Assembly: GCF_004564235.1 (NCBI RefSeq)
Contig: NZ_SOMN01000021.1
Coordinates: forward strand, 23,940 to 87,939
Reading direction: 5' to 3'
From: Cohnella luojiensis
GTDB taxonomy: Bacteria > Bacillota > Bacilli > Paenibacillales > Paenibacillaceae
Length of the DNA: 64,000 bases
Below, piece by piece: positions 9,276 through 16,828 of this stretch; positions within the stretch are counted from its first letter, which is position 1, and the number at the start of each line of letters is the position of its first letter. The notes under the pieces are model-generated. The model was given only the letters and a program-made list of their open reading frames with translations, did no database searches and was not told the DNA's origin. Position numbers and translations under genes: made by a program.

Positions 9276-10280
9276 ATGAGTTTTTTCAAGCGTCTTAAGG
9301 AAAGCATCGCCTCCAAAACCGAAGCGGTCACGAGCAAATTCCGAGAGGGATTGTCAAAGACGCGCGACGCGTTCGTCGGTAAAGTGGAGGAGTTGTTCAG
9401 CCGGCGCAAGAAGATCGACGAGGATTTTTTCGAAGAGCTGGAAGAAATCCTGATCGGAGCCGACGTTGGCGTAAATACGGTAATGGGTTTGATCGACGAA
9501 TTGCGCGCGGAAGTGAAAAAACGCAAAATCGAGCAGCCGTCCGAACTTCGCCCAATTCTATCCGAGAAGCTTGTGGGGATGCTACAAGGTACTGGAGAAG
9601 AGGTCGGCATCAAGGAGAACCCTAACGGCATCACGGTTATATTGTTCGTTGGAGTGAACGGCGTCGGCAAGACGACGACGATCGGAAAGCTGGCATGGCG
9701 TTATAAGCAACAAGGCAAGAAAGTGTTGCTGGCGGCGGGAGACACTTTCCGAGCGGGCGCAATCGAGCAATTGGAAGTGTGGGGCGGACGCGTTGGAGTC
9801 GATGTCATTAAGCAGGAGTCGGGTTCCGATCCTGCCGCCGTTATGTTCGATGCCGTTCAGGCGGCCAAAAAACAGAACGTCGACCTTCTCATCTGCGACA
9901 CCGCGGGAAGGCTCCAAAACAAAGCCAATCTCATGGAAGAGCTGGCCAAGATCCACAGAGTCATCCAGCGCGAAATTCCCGGCGCTCCGCATGAGACATT
10001 GCTTGTCCTGGATGCGACGACCGGTCAGAACGCCCTTCAACAAGCCAAATTATTCGGCGAGAAGAGCGGGGTTACCGGTTTGGTGCTAACTAAGCTCGAC
10101 GGCACGGCTAAGGGCGGAATCGTCATCGCTATTCGCAACGAGCTGTCCCTGCCGGTTAAGTTTGTCGGGTTAGGCGAGAAAATGGACGACCTGCAGCAGT
10201 TCGACGCGGATCAATTCGTTCATGCTTTGTTCGCGGGACTAGCAAGCGCCGAGGAGTCGGATATCCCGGATAACGACTAG
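9276..10280 (+). CDS. ftsY: SRP receptor GTPase FtsY
   Basis: FtsY is the membrane-associated receptor that docks the signal recognition particle and its ribosome at the Sec translocon. The 334-residue protein has a short charged N-terminal region, a four-helix N domain, and a G domain with P-loop GVNGVGKTTT (about residues 126-135), DTAGRLQNK and TKLDGTAKGG. The ATG at 9276 follows GGAGGGAACGCA; the in-frame TTG at 9261 has no such site. In B. subtilis ylxM-ffh follow directly; here an 18 kb segment separates them. Confidence 0.96.
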   Translation: MSFFKRLKESIASKTEAVTSKFREGLSKTRDAFVGKVEELFSRRKKIDEDFFEELEEILIGADVGVNTVMGLIDELRAEVKKRKIEQPSELRPILSEKLVGMLQGTGEEVGIKENPNGITVILFVGVNGVGKTTTIGKLAWRYKQQGKKVLLAAGDTFRAGAIEQLEVWGGRVGVDVIKQESGSDPAAVMFDAVQAAKKQNVDLLICDTAGRLQNKANLMEELAKIHRVIQREIPGAPHETLLVLDATTGQNALQQAKLFGEKSGVTGLVLTKLDGTAKGGIVIAIRNELSLPVKFVGLGEKMDDLQQFDADQFVHALFAGLASAEESDIPDND

Positions 10281-10296
10281 CTCTATAATATACAAA

Positions 10297-10334
10297 ACAG
10301 ATGACCTCCGATAAATTGGGGGTCATCTGTGTTA
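10297..10334. terminator. Bidirectional terminator after ftsY
   Basis: ACAGATGACCTCC (10297-10309) pairs with GGGGGTCATCTGT (10318-10330). On the + strand it is followed by GTTAATGTTT, a weak U tract. On the - strand it is followed by TTTTGT, so it serves equally for the small convergent gene that ends at 10347. Confidence 0.75.
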
Positions 10335-10346
10335 ATGTTTACTATT

Positions 10347-10526
10347 TTATCGCGAAGATGCAGTAGGTTCGGTGTTGCTCATCGTAAAATACCCTTTGCC
10401 GATTCGCTCAATATCGTTGTCGGTTGCCAGCCTGACAATAAAAGCTTTGCCTTTGATCCATATGATTTCTTCGTCTTGCGAATCCAATAGATAGTCCTCG
10501 AACGGCAGTTTGTTAGTTTTGTTCAT
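10347..10526 (-). CDS. Small hypothetical protein (59 aa)
   Basis: A short gene on the minus strand encodes 59 residues beginning MNKTNKLPFEDYLLDSQDEE and ending in NTEPTASSR. The ATG at 10526 is preceded by AGAGGAGCGAAT, a good ribosome binding site, and the gene ends just before a terminator with a T-run in its direction. The middle (IIWIKGKAFIVRLA) could form a small beta-sheet; there is no signal peptide or membrane segment. I do not recognise the family. Coding is supported by the start context, the terminator and the divergent arrangement with the WYL regulator; it may be a conserved Paenibacillaceae microprotein. Confidence 0.65.
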   Translation of the reverse strand: MNKTNKLPFEDYLLDSQDEEIIWIKGKAFIVRLATDNDIERIGKGYFTMSNTEPTASSR

Positions 10527-10639
10527 ATTCGCTCCTCTCGCGTTTATTCCGTCGAGTTAGTGACGGTAGACAACAGTATAGTTTATGATGAATTAGAAAG
10601 CTGTTGAATATTGTCTTTCACAAAGTTTTCATAACCGGA

Positions 10640-11563
10640 GTGATCGCCATCAAATTAGAACGTTTGATATCCATTACTTACGCATTGCTGAACAACGAAG
10701 TCATCTCCGCCTCGGAGCTGGCGGATAAATATCAAGTATCCCAGCGTACGATATACCGCGACATAGAAGCGATCGGCGCCGCCGGAATTCCAGTTGTCTC
10801 TTATCAAGGCGTTAACGGAGGCTTCGGGATAATCGAGGAATACAAGATGGATAGAAGTCTCTTGCGGACGGACGATATTCAATCTTTGATCACCCTTCTT
10901 CACAGCACGGCCACCGTGTTCAAGGATGTTCGGGCAGAGGAAACCCTGCATAGGCTTCAGACGATAAGGCAAGGAGATCCTAATCCCAGCCTCTCGCTTG
11001 ATTTCGGAAGCTGGAGAACTAACAATCATATGCTCTACTTGCTCCGTAAAGCGGTTGAAGAAGAAACCGTCATTCGCACGGATTACACGAATGCCAACAA
11101 TGAGCGAACCACTAGAGTCATCGAGCCGGTCAGCTTGCACTTTAAGTACTACTCTTGGTATTTGCATGGGTTTTGCAGAGAACGTAATGATTACAGGGTT
11201 TTCAAATTATCCAGGATGACGGATGTTCATATTTTGCCGGAGCGGTCAAGAAAAAGCCATGCATCAGCTCCGAGAGACATCTGGAACGATTTCAGGCCGG
11301 AGCCGGATATCGGCATTGCCGTGATCGTTGTCTCTGGGAGCTCGGTAGCCAAAGCGCTGGATATTTTTTACGGGGATGAAAGGCAATTCAACGAAGATGG
11401 CTCGCTGACATTTACCACTTCGTTCAACGCAAAAGATCCCGAGTGGTTGATGTCCGTGATACTGGGATTCGGCGACAACGCGGTCGTGCTGCAACCGCCT
11501 CCGCTAAAACAGCTGCTTCGCGAAAAAATCGAAAAAATGCTTCGGCGATATTCCGAAGTATGA
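10640..11563 (+). CDS. YafY/WYL-type transcriptional regulator
   Basis: The protein has an N-terminal helix-turn-helix of the HTH_11/DeoR-like type (SASELADKYQVSQRTIYRDIEAIG) followed by a WYL domain with a WYLHGFCR-like core (YYSWYLHGFCRERNDYRVFKLSRM) and a WYL C-terminal extension. Such proteins bind small ligands or nucleic acids and control nearby genes. The start is unclear: the frame is open from a TTG at 10604, a GTG lies at 10640, but the family usually begins MKLERLI, which maps to an ATC codon at 10649 placed 8 bases after GGAGTGATC. A perfect inverted repeat sits over the stop codon and may be its operator. The target gene is unknown; the adjacent His-rich microprotein is the first candidate. 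Confidence 0.85.
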   Translation: MIAIKLERLISITYALLNNEVISASELADKYQVSQRTIYRDIEAIGAAGIPVVSYQGVNGGFGIIEEYKMDRSLLRTDDIQSLITLLHSTATVFKDVRAEETLHRLQTIRQGDPNPSLSLDFGSWRTNNHMLYLLRKAVEEETVIRTDYTNANNERTTRVIEPVSLHFKYYSWYLHGFCRERNDYRVFKLSRMTDVHILPERSRKSHASAPRDIWNDFRPEPDIGIAVIVVSGSSVAKALDIFYGDERQFNEDGSLTFTTSFNAKDPEWLMSVILGFGDNAVVLQPPPLKQLLREKIEKMLRRYSEV

Positions 11564-11578
11564 CAATCAGCTGTCATA
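11559..11578. promoter_or_regulatory. Inverted repeat, candidate operator
   Basis: TATGACA-N6-TGTCATA is a perfect 7-bp inverted repeat with a 6-base spacer (11559-11565 and 11572-11578). It overlaps the stop codon of the WYL regulator and lies 50 bases before the His-rich ORF. The symmetry and size fit a dimeric HTH regulator site. Assignment to the adjacent regulator is inference. Confidence 0.5.
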
Positions 11579-11628
11579 CTTCATCTTCTATGATGTTCCT
11601 ATCGGGAACGCATAGAGGAGGAAACGGG

Positions 11629-11781
11629 ATGCATCATCACCACCATAACCTTGAAGAGCAGATCCGCCAGCAACGCCGGCGTATTAATTTCATCGAAAAG
11701 AACGCATGGAAATGGAATGTACAGCGAACGAGCGGCTTAAAAAGGCAGATTACTTTTCTTTTTAATCTTCTAACATCATAG
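11629..11781 (+). CDS. His-rich microprotein (50 aa)
   Basis: A 50-residue ORF begins MHHHHHNLEEQIRQQRRR and ends in FLFNLLTS. It has a strong ribosome binding site (AGAGGAGGAAACGGG) before the ATG and a canonical terminator soon after the stop. Five consecutive N-terminal histidines could bind a metal; the following segment is a basic amphipathic helix, and the C-terminus is hydrophobic. I do not know the family. The candidate operator upstream suggests control by the preceding WYL regulator. Similar short proteins often accompany stress regulators, but no function can be assigned. Confidence 0.65.
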   Translation: MHHHHHNLEEQIRQQRRRINFIEKNAWKWNVQRTSGLKRQITFLFNLLTS

Positions 11782-11798
11782 TTCGCTTGCGCAACCTT

Positions 11799-11840
11799 AA
11801 AACGCCCTTTAATCTTGGCTTTGCCAAAAAGGGCGTTTTT
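11799..11840 (+). terminator. Rho-independent terminator
   Basis: AAAACGCCCTTT (11799-11810) pairs with AAAGGGCGTTTT at 11828-11839, ending in a TTTTT run. It closes the regulator/microprotein unit and isolates it from the purine operon. Confidence 0.88.
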
Positions 11841-12048
11841 CCTTTGTCCGCTCTTAAAGGTGTATTTTAACTAAAATCCAACGCATGTGTTATGTAATCT
11901 AACAAATCATTTCGCATAACGTTGATGGAGCGGGATAAATAAACATAAAATGAAGCATTATCTTATCATTTTTGCAACGCGCCTTTTAAATGAAGCGACA
12001 TGGCGAACTCAAATCGATTATAGAATAGTAAGAAACGCCAGATTTATG

Positions 12049-12069
12049 TAACAATACATGACATTGTTA
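12049..12069. promoter_or_regulatory. Inverted repeat upstream of pucR
   Basis: TAACAAT (12049-12055) and ATTGTTA (12063-12069) form a perfect 7-bp inverted repeat with a 7-base spacer, 51 bases upstream of the candidate -35 box. It may be an activator or repressor site for the purine operon. It does not match the PucR box reported for B. subtilis, so the binder is unknown. Confidence 0.4.
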
Positions 12070-12119
12070 TTGCAATAGAACAATTTTACCCCTAATATGT
12101 TATATATATTTACATACAA

Positions 12120-12148
12120 TTCACATAATTTCTCTTGTCTTGTATAGA
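12120..12148 (+). promoter_or_regulatory. Candidate sigma-A promoter of the puc operon
   Basis: TTCACA (12120-12125) and TATAGA (12143-12148) are separated by exactly 17 bases. The pucR start codon is at 12174, so the leader would be about 20 bases and carry the AAGGGGGAG ribosome binding site. Confidence 0.6.
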
Positions 12149-12173
12149 TTTGCTTGCTAAGGGGGAGACGGCC

Positions 12174-13778
12174 ATGTATTTGACAGTCGAGCAGGCTTTA
12201 ACCGTATATCCGCTTTCGGAAGGAAAGCTAATCGCAGGCAGCACGGGAATCAACCGCGTCGTCAAATCCGTTAACGTCATGGATGCGCCCGACATTACGG
12301 ATTGGATCAAGGAAGGCGAGATGCTGCTTACGACGGCGTACCTCTTGAAAGACGATCCGGAAGATGCCTTAAAGCTTCTTAATAAGCTTAATGAATGCGG
12401 CTCCGCCGGTCTCGGCATCAAGCTCGGCAGATTCTGGAGCTCCGTTCCCGTTAACTTGGTCGAGCAGGCGAATGAGCTTGGGTTTCCCCTAATCGAACTC
12501 CCGTATCAATTTACGTTTTCGGATCAGATGAACGGCTTGTTTCAAGCGGAAATCAAACGCAGCACGGGTCTGCTGCAGGACGTATTGAACAAACAAATCC
12601 GTTTAATGAGATTCGCGCTTCAGGCAGAGCCGATTCATCGGTTGTTCGAAGCGGTGACCGACGTCATCGGAGATCCGGTTGCCATAATCGGCTCCAGAGG
12701 TCAGTTAGTGTACAACTCGTCGAACGTGCCCGAAGACGTCCTGCTTTCGGAGCGTCAATCTTCCCATCACTCCAAATGGGTCAAACAGAAGGATTGGCAA
12801 GCCTACAGAGTTCCCCTTATGAAACAAGAGCAATGCACGGGATATGCGATGTTCTTCAACTCCCGGTTGTTCCTTTCATCGATCGAAGAAAGCTTATATC
12901 TGCAAGCCGCGGAGCTGCTCTCCTATCATCTTAATTTTAACTACGAAGATTATTTCGAGCATTCCGTCCAGAAGGATTTCGGACTCCTCATTAAACGCCA
13001 TCTAAAGCACGGACTTCCTATCGAGACGGTAATGGAATACGAGCAACGCTGGGAAATCGATCTCTTCAAGCAGCCTTATCGCTGCGTAATAACGGATTTC
13101 CCTCTGTCGACCCAAACGGAAGTCCGAATGGAGAAGCTGGAGTTTCTGAAAAAAGAATATTTGAGCCATACCCGGCTGCAGGAGATGAAAGGGATCCATC
13201 TCGTCATTGACGAGGGAGTTCTCTCCTTGTTCCCCGATCGGACGGAGGATGGCGGAGAAAGCTTGCTATCGGCGCTTGATTCTTGTTTCTCGGGTAAGGC
13301 GGATCGGGCGGAACGGCCCATTGCCGCGATCAGCAGCCGCAAGAAAAAGCCGGAGCAGCTGTTCGAATCCTTCGACGAGTGCCGCGAAACCCATCGGCTG
13401 GCGAGGGATTGGGGAATGAACGAACGGCTTCTTAAATTCGAGACGCTCGACATGGCTTTTATTTTCGAATCCGTGCCCAAGGAAAAGATGAAAACGTATT
13501 GCGACCGTTGGCTTGGAGGGTTGCTGGGCAGGGATCCGGAATACGTGCAGGAAATGATGAGGACACTGGAAACATACCTTGACAATGACGGTCAATTAAA
13601 CGAGACGGCCAAGCGGCTCTTCATCCATCGCAATACGGCCACATACCGGATAGAGAAGCTAGGAGAATTGCTCGATGTCGACTTTAAGCGAATCGACGAT
13701 TTATTGAGGTTAAAGATGGCATTCCTATTCAGGCGACTATTGAGTAGGGAAAACTCGTCGACAGACCGCATACGGTAA
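12174..13778 (+). CDS. pucR: PucR-family purine catabolism regulator
   Basis: The 534-residue protein has an N-terminal PucR domain (MYLTVEQALTVYPLSEGKLI... through the DITDWIKEGEMLLTT segment), a middle region, and a C-terminal helix-turn-helix of the PucR type around NETAKRLFIHRNTATYRIEKL. In B. subtilis PucR controls uptake and degradation of purines in response to allantoin-type intermediates. The ATG at 12174 follows AAGGGGGAGACGGCC; an upstream in-frame ATG at 12135 lies within the promoter. It is the first gene of the cluster, 38 bases before the amidohydrolase, which suggests the regulator is co-transcribed with its targets. Confidence 0.92.
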   Translation: MYLTVEQALTVYPLSEGKLIAGSTGINRVVKSVNVMDAPDITDWIKEGEMLLTTAYLLKDDPEDALKLLNKLNECGSAGLGIKLGRFWSSVPVNLVEQANELGFPLIELPYQFTFSDQMNGLFQAEIKRSTGLLQDVLNKQIRLMRFALQAEPIHRLFEAVTDVIGDPVAIIGSRGQLVYNSSNVPEDVLLSERQSSHHSKWVKQKDWQAYRVPLMKQEQCTGYAMFFNSRLFLSSIEESLYLQAAELLSYHLNFNYEDYFEHSVQKDFGLLIKRHLKHGLPIETVMEYEQRWEIDLFKQPYRCVITDFPLSTQTEVRMEKLEFLKKEYLSHTRLQEMKGIHLVIDEGVLSLFPDRTEDGGESLLSALDSCFSGKADRAERPIAAISSRKKKPEQLFESFDECRETHRLARDWGMNERLLKFETLDMAFIFESVPKEKMKTYCDRWLGGLLGRDPEYVQEMMRTLETYLDNDGQLNETAKRLFIHRNTATYRIEKLGELLDVDFKRIDDLLRLKMAFLFRRLLSRENSSTDRIR

Positions 13779-13816
13779 AAGAAGCGGCAATAGCAGCTGG
13801 GAGGAGACGATAACCC

Positions 13817-15142
13817 ATGGCAACGAAACTAATCCGCAATGCGGTCATCATGACGATGAATGCCGGCAACGAGGTTTTGAAGGGTGACATCGCGATCACG
13901 GATAACGTCATATCGGCGATAGGAGCGAATTTGGACGTTCAAGCGGACGTCGTTATCGACGCGGGAGGTAAAGTGCTGCTGCCGGGGTTTATTCAAACGC
14001 ATATTCATTTATGCCAAACCTTATTCCGGGGCAGAGCGGACGACTTGGCTTTGATCGACTGGCTGCGCCAGAAAATATGGCCCTTGGAAGCCGCGCACGA
14101 TGAAGACTCGGTCTATTATTCCGCATTGCTTGGGTTAGGAGAACTGATCCGCAGCGGAACGACGACGATCCTCGACATGGAGACGGTCCATCATACAGAA
14201 TATGCCTTCCGGGCAATCGAGGAAAGCGGGATGAGGGCTTTATCCGGCAAGGTTATGATGGATCATGGCACGGAGGTGCCCCTGGCGCTGCAAGAGGAAA
14301 CGGATAGCTCCCTGCGTCAAAGCGTCGACCTTCTGGAGCGGTGGCACGGAGCAGCGAACGGTCGGATTCAATATGCGTTCTGCCCGCGGTTCGTCGTATC
14401 TTGTACCGAGGAGTTGCTTATCGGGGTACGCGACTTATCCGAGCAATACAAGGTAAAGGTGCATACGCACGCCTCGGAAAACTTAGACGAGATTGCGTTG
14501 GTCGAAGCGGAGCGGGGAATGCGTAACGTTGTTTACTTGGACCATATCGGACTTGCAAAGCCTAACTTAATCCTGGCTCACAGCATTTGGCTGAACGATG
14601 AGGAGAAGGGAATCATCCGCGACCGAGGGGTGAAGGTAACCCACTGTCCGGGCTCTAACATGAAGCTTGCCTCCGGAGTCGCCCAAGTGCCGGAACTTCT
14701 GAGGGAGGGCATAGCGGTCGGAATCGGAGCGGATGGCGCTCCCTGCAACAATAATTTGGATATGTTCCAGGAAATGCGCTTGACCGCCTTTATCCAGAAA
14801 ATCCAGCACGGTCCGACGGTCATGGACGCGAGGACCGTGCTTCGGATGGCGACGATGGGCGGAGCGGAAGTGCTAGGCATGGAAAAGGAGATCGGAAGCA
14901 TCGAGGTGGGGAAGTTGGCTGATTTGCAGCTGCTCGATCTGGAAGATTTCCATGCGTATCCTTCCTATGACGCGGATTTGTTCTCCAGAGTCGTCTATGC
15001 CGCTACTCGGGGCGACGTGGATACGGTTCTGATTGACGGAGAGATCGTCATGCAGGGCAAGATCGTTCGCACTGTCGATCGCAAGCGGGTGTTAAAAGAA
15101 TCGGATCGCGTGCTTAAAGAGCTATTGAGCAGAATCGGTTAG
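13817..15142 (+). CDS. Amidohydrolase, purine/adenosine-type deaminase
   Basis: The 441-residue protein belongs to the metal-dependent amidohydrolases that deaminate purines (guanine deaminase, 8-oxoguanine deaminase, 5'-deoxyadenosine/SAH deaminase group). Metal-binding residues are visible in PGFIQTHIHL (His62, His64), KVHTHASEN, LILAHSIWL and GIGADGAP. It is longer than the B. subtilis GuaD, which is a cytidine-deaminase-fold enzyme, so it would be a non-homologous replacement if it deaminates guanine to xanthine. The N-terminal half closely resembles proteins annotated as 5'-deoxyadenosine deaminase. Its place between pucR and xdhC favours a purine base substrate. The exact substrate is uncertain. 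Confidence 0.85.
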   Translation: MATKLIRNAVIMTMNAGNEVLKGDIAITDNVISAIGANLDVQADVVIDAGGKVLLPGFIQTHIHLCQTLFRGRADDLALIDWLRQKIWPLEAAHDEDSVYYSALLGLGELIRSGTTTILDMETVHHTEYAFRAIEESGMRALSGKVMMDHGTEVPLALQEETDSSLRQSVDLLERWHGAANGRIQYAFCPRFVVSCTEELLIGVRDLSEQYKVKVHTHASENLDEIALVEAERGMRNVVYLDHIGLAKPNLILAHSIWLNDEEKGIIRDRGVKVTHCPGSNMKLASGVAQVPELLREGIAVGIGADGAPCNNNLDMFQEMRLTAFIQKIQHGPTVMDARTVLRMATMGGAEVLGMEKEIGSIEVGKLADLQLLDLEDFHAYPSYDADLFSRVVYAATRGDVDTVLIDGEIVMQGKIVRTVDRKRVLKESDRVLKELLSRIG

Positions 15143-15159
15143 AGAACGGAGGCGATGGA

Positions 15160-16212
15160 ATGGATGGAATGGATGGATACTCGATCTTGTCCTACGCCCA
15201 TCGCGTAGGAGAGCCGGCCGTGCTTGCCACCCTCGTTCATGCGGAGGGGCATTCGTACCGTAAAGCGGGGGCTGCGATGCTGCTCTTGCCGGATGGCGGC
15301 AAAGTCGGGAGCTTAAGTCCCGGCTGCTTGGAATCCGATCTGCAGGAAAGAACGCAAGAATTGCTGCAATCGGGCGAAGCCGAGCTAGTCGCTTATAATA
15401 TGCGGCCTGAAGAGGATGCCATCTGGGGCGAAGCGATTGGCTGCGGAGGAGTAATACGTATTCTGCTTGAACCGATGGGCGATCAATGTCTCAACTCGCT
15501 AGCGGAAGCATATCACTCCGTGTCGGCGGGGGCTGAAGTTGAAATGATTCGGTATTCGGCCGGACGAAAACTACGCTATGAATTCAAGAAAATATCGCAG
15601 CGACAGTCCGCGGCTTCTTTAACCAAGAGCGGGCAGAAGCCGTTATTTTCCACCATTTTCAAACCCAGAACGAGGTTGTTCGTTTACGGGACGGATGAGG
15701 GTACCGTACCGATCGCCCGAGCTGCAAGCCGAATCGGTTTCCGCGTAGCGATAGGGGATTGGCGATCGACTTTATGCCATTCCGGGCGGTTTCCCGGCGC
15801 GGAGCTGGCGGTCGGTTCGCCCGAGGCGATCGTGAGCTCGCTTAATATACGGTCATCCGACTATGTATTGATCTGCAGCCATCAGATGCGCAAGGATCGC
15901 GAGATGCTAGAGCTGTTATTGCCTTTGAAGCCGGCATACTTGGGTATTATGGGTTCCAAAAATAGAATTAAGCATTTAACGAACGGACTTCCGGCCGAGG
16001 GCGTGGTTAGCGCTCCGGTCGGCTTGGATATCGGGGCGGAAGGTCCTGAGGAAATCGCGGTTAGCATCGCTGCGGAGCTGATCGCGGTAAGGAACAGCCG
16101 GCGAAGAGAGCGTGAGGTGAGCGGCATTGCGTATCGTTGGGATTTATATGGCGGCGGGACAGAGCAGGAGAATGAAGGTTCCCAAGCTTTCCTTGGAGCT
16201 TGCGCCAGGTAG
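15160..16212 (+). CDS. pucA: XdhC/CoxI-family protein, PucA-like
   Basis: XdhC proteins bind molybdenum cofactor, help sulfurate it and insert it into xanthine dehydrogenase. The N-terminal XdhC/CoxI segment (residues about 10-75: AVLATLVHAEGHSYRKAGAAMLL... GSLSPGCLESD) and the C-terminal Rossmann-like segment (YVLICSHQMRKDREMLELLL... LGIMGSKNR) are both present. The start is one of several nested ATGs in a GGATGGAATGG stretch; the ATG at 15160 lies 7 bases after GGAGG. The 3' end overlaps pucB by 86 bases. Companion of PucB, C, D and E in this operon. Confidence 0.92.
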   Translation: MDGMDGYSILSYAHRVGEPAVLATLVHAEGHSYRKAGAAMLLLPDGGKVGSLSPGCLESDLQERTQELLQSGEAELVAYNMRPEEDAIWGEAIGCGGVIRILLEPMGDQCLNSLAEAYHSVSAGAEVEMIRYSAGRKLRYEFKKISQRQSAASLTKSGQKPLFSTIFKPRTRLFVYGTDEGTVPIARAASRIGFRVAIGDWRSTLCHSGRFPGAELAVGSPEAIVSSLNIRSSDYVLICSHQMRKDREMLELLLPLKPAYLGIMGSKNRIKHLTNGLPAEGVVSAPVGLDIGAEGPEEIAVSIAAELIAVRNSRRREREVSGIAYRWDLYGGGTEQENEGSQAFLGACAR

Positions 16213-16828
16213 CCGTCTTGGATCGATCGCCCTGAATGAAATGATCGGTTGCGATCGTCTGGATTCGATAACCGTCGTCGTAAGGGAGAAAGACGAGTTG
16301 AATTGGATGCCGCGGGAATCGCCTCTTGCGGGGGCGAAAAACGCAAAGCTGCGCATTCTTCCTTGTCCAAGAGCTGCCGACGGGATGTCCTATTCTTTAC
16401 GAGAAGGGCTGCAGGATGCTTTATCCCTGAATCCGGACGCGATCTTGATCGTCCTTGCGGATCAACCCTTTATCTCTTCGGATTTGCTAGATAGGCTAGT
16501 TGCCGCCTATGTTGCCGAACCGGATCTGGATTTCGTCGCTTGCGCGGGCGAAGCAATCGGGAAACCGCCTGCCTTGTTCGCTCCTTCCATGTTCCCTGGA
16601 CTAAACAGGCTGGAAGGAGACATGGGAGCAAGAAAGCTGCTCGCCTCTCCCGATTACCGGGGGAAGCTGGTGCAGGTTGCTTCGGAGCTGGTATTCGCGG
16701 ATATCGATACCCCCTTTGATCTGAAGGAAGCGCGCTGTCACTGGATAGATTCGAGAACGATAGGAGGCGGTGGATATGAAACCAACGGTGTCGGTGGAAA
16801 TGCGCCAAATCTGCAAGCAATTCGGTAA
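16127..16828 (+). CDS. pucB: Molybdenum cofactor cytidylyltransferase, PucB/MocA-like
   Basis: The 233-residue protein is a MobA-like NTP transferase that makes the dinucleotide form of the molybdenum cofactor for xanthine dehydrogenase. It has the N-terminal GIYMAAGQSRRMKVPK nucleotide motif and the metal-binding region VLADQPFISSDLLD. The TTG start at 16127 gives the typical MRIVGIYMAAG and is preceded by GAGGTGAGCGG inside the end of pucA. The C-terminal tail runs 53 bases into the ABC ATPase gene. Such nested gene ends imply translational coupling. Whether the cofactor is MCD or MGD cannot be read here. Confidence 0.9.
   Translation: MRIVGIYMAAGQSRRMKVPKLSLELAPGSRLGSIALNEMIGCDRLDSITVVVREKDELNWMPRESPLAGAKNAKLRILPCPRAADGMSYSLREGLQDALSLNPDAILIVLADQPFISSDLLDRLVAAYVAEPDLDFVACAGEAIGKPPALFAPSMFPGLNRLEGDMGARKLLASPDYRGKLVQVASELVFADIDTPFDLKEARCHWIDSRTIGGGGYETNGVGGNAPNLQAIR

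Larger units (their letters stand above)
10281..10603. other. ftsY-regulator interval
   Basis: This 323-base stretch holds the convergent terminator and the small minus-strand gene at 10347-10526. The remaining part (10527-10603) is AT-rich and must contain the divergent promoters of the small gene and of the WYL regulator. TATACT-like and TATAGT-like boxes exist on both strands near 10577-10582, but no well-spaced -35 box could be assigned. Confidence 0.5.
11841..12173. other. AT-rich control region before pucR
   Basis: This 333-base gap is clearly richer in A+T than the coding DNA around it and has no ORF with a ribosome binding site. It contains a TAACAAT-N7-ATTGTTA inverted repeat (12049-12069), a looser GTTATG/CATAAC pair near 11891-11922 and a promoter at 12120-12148. 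I looked for a purine riboswitch core and did not find one. Confidence 0.6.

Noticed and set aside
11841..12173. Purine riboswitch before pucR
   Set aside because: I could not find the conserved three-way junction core and the promoter leaves only about 20 bases of leader.
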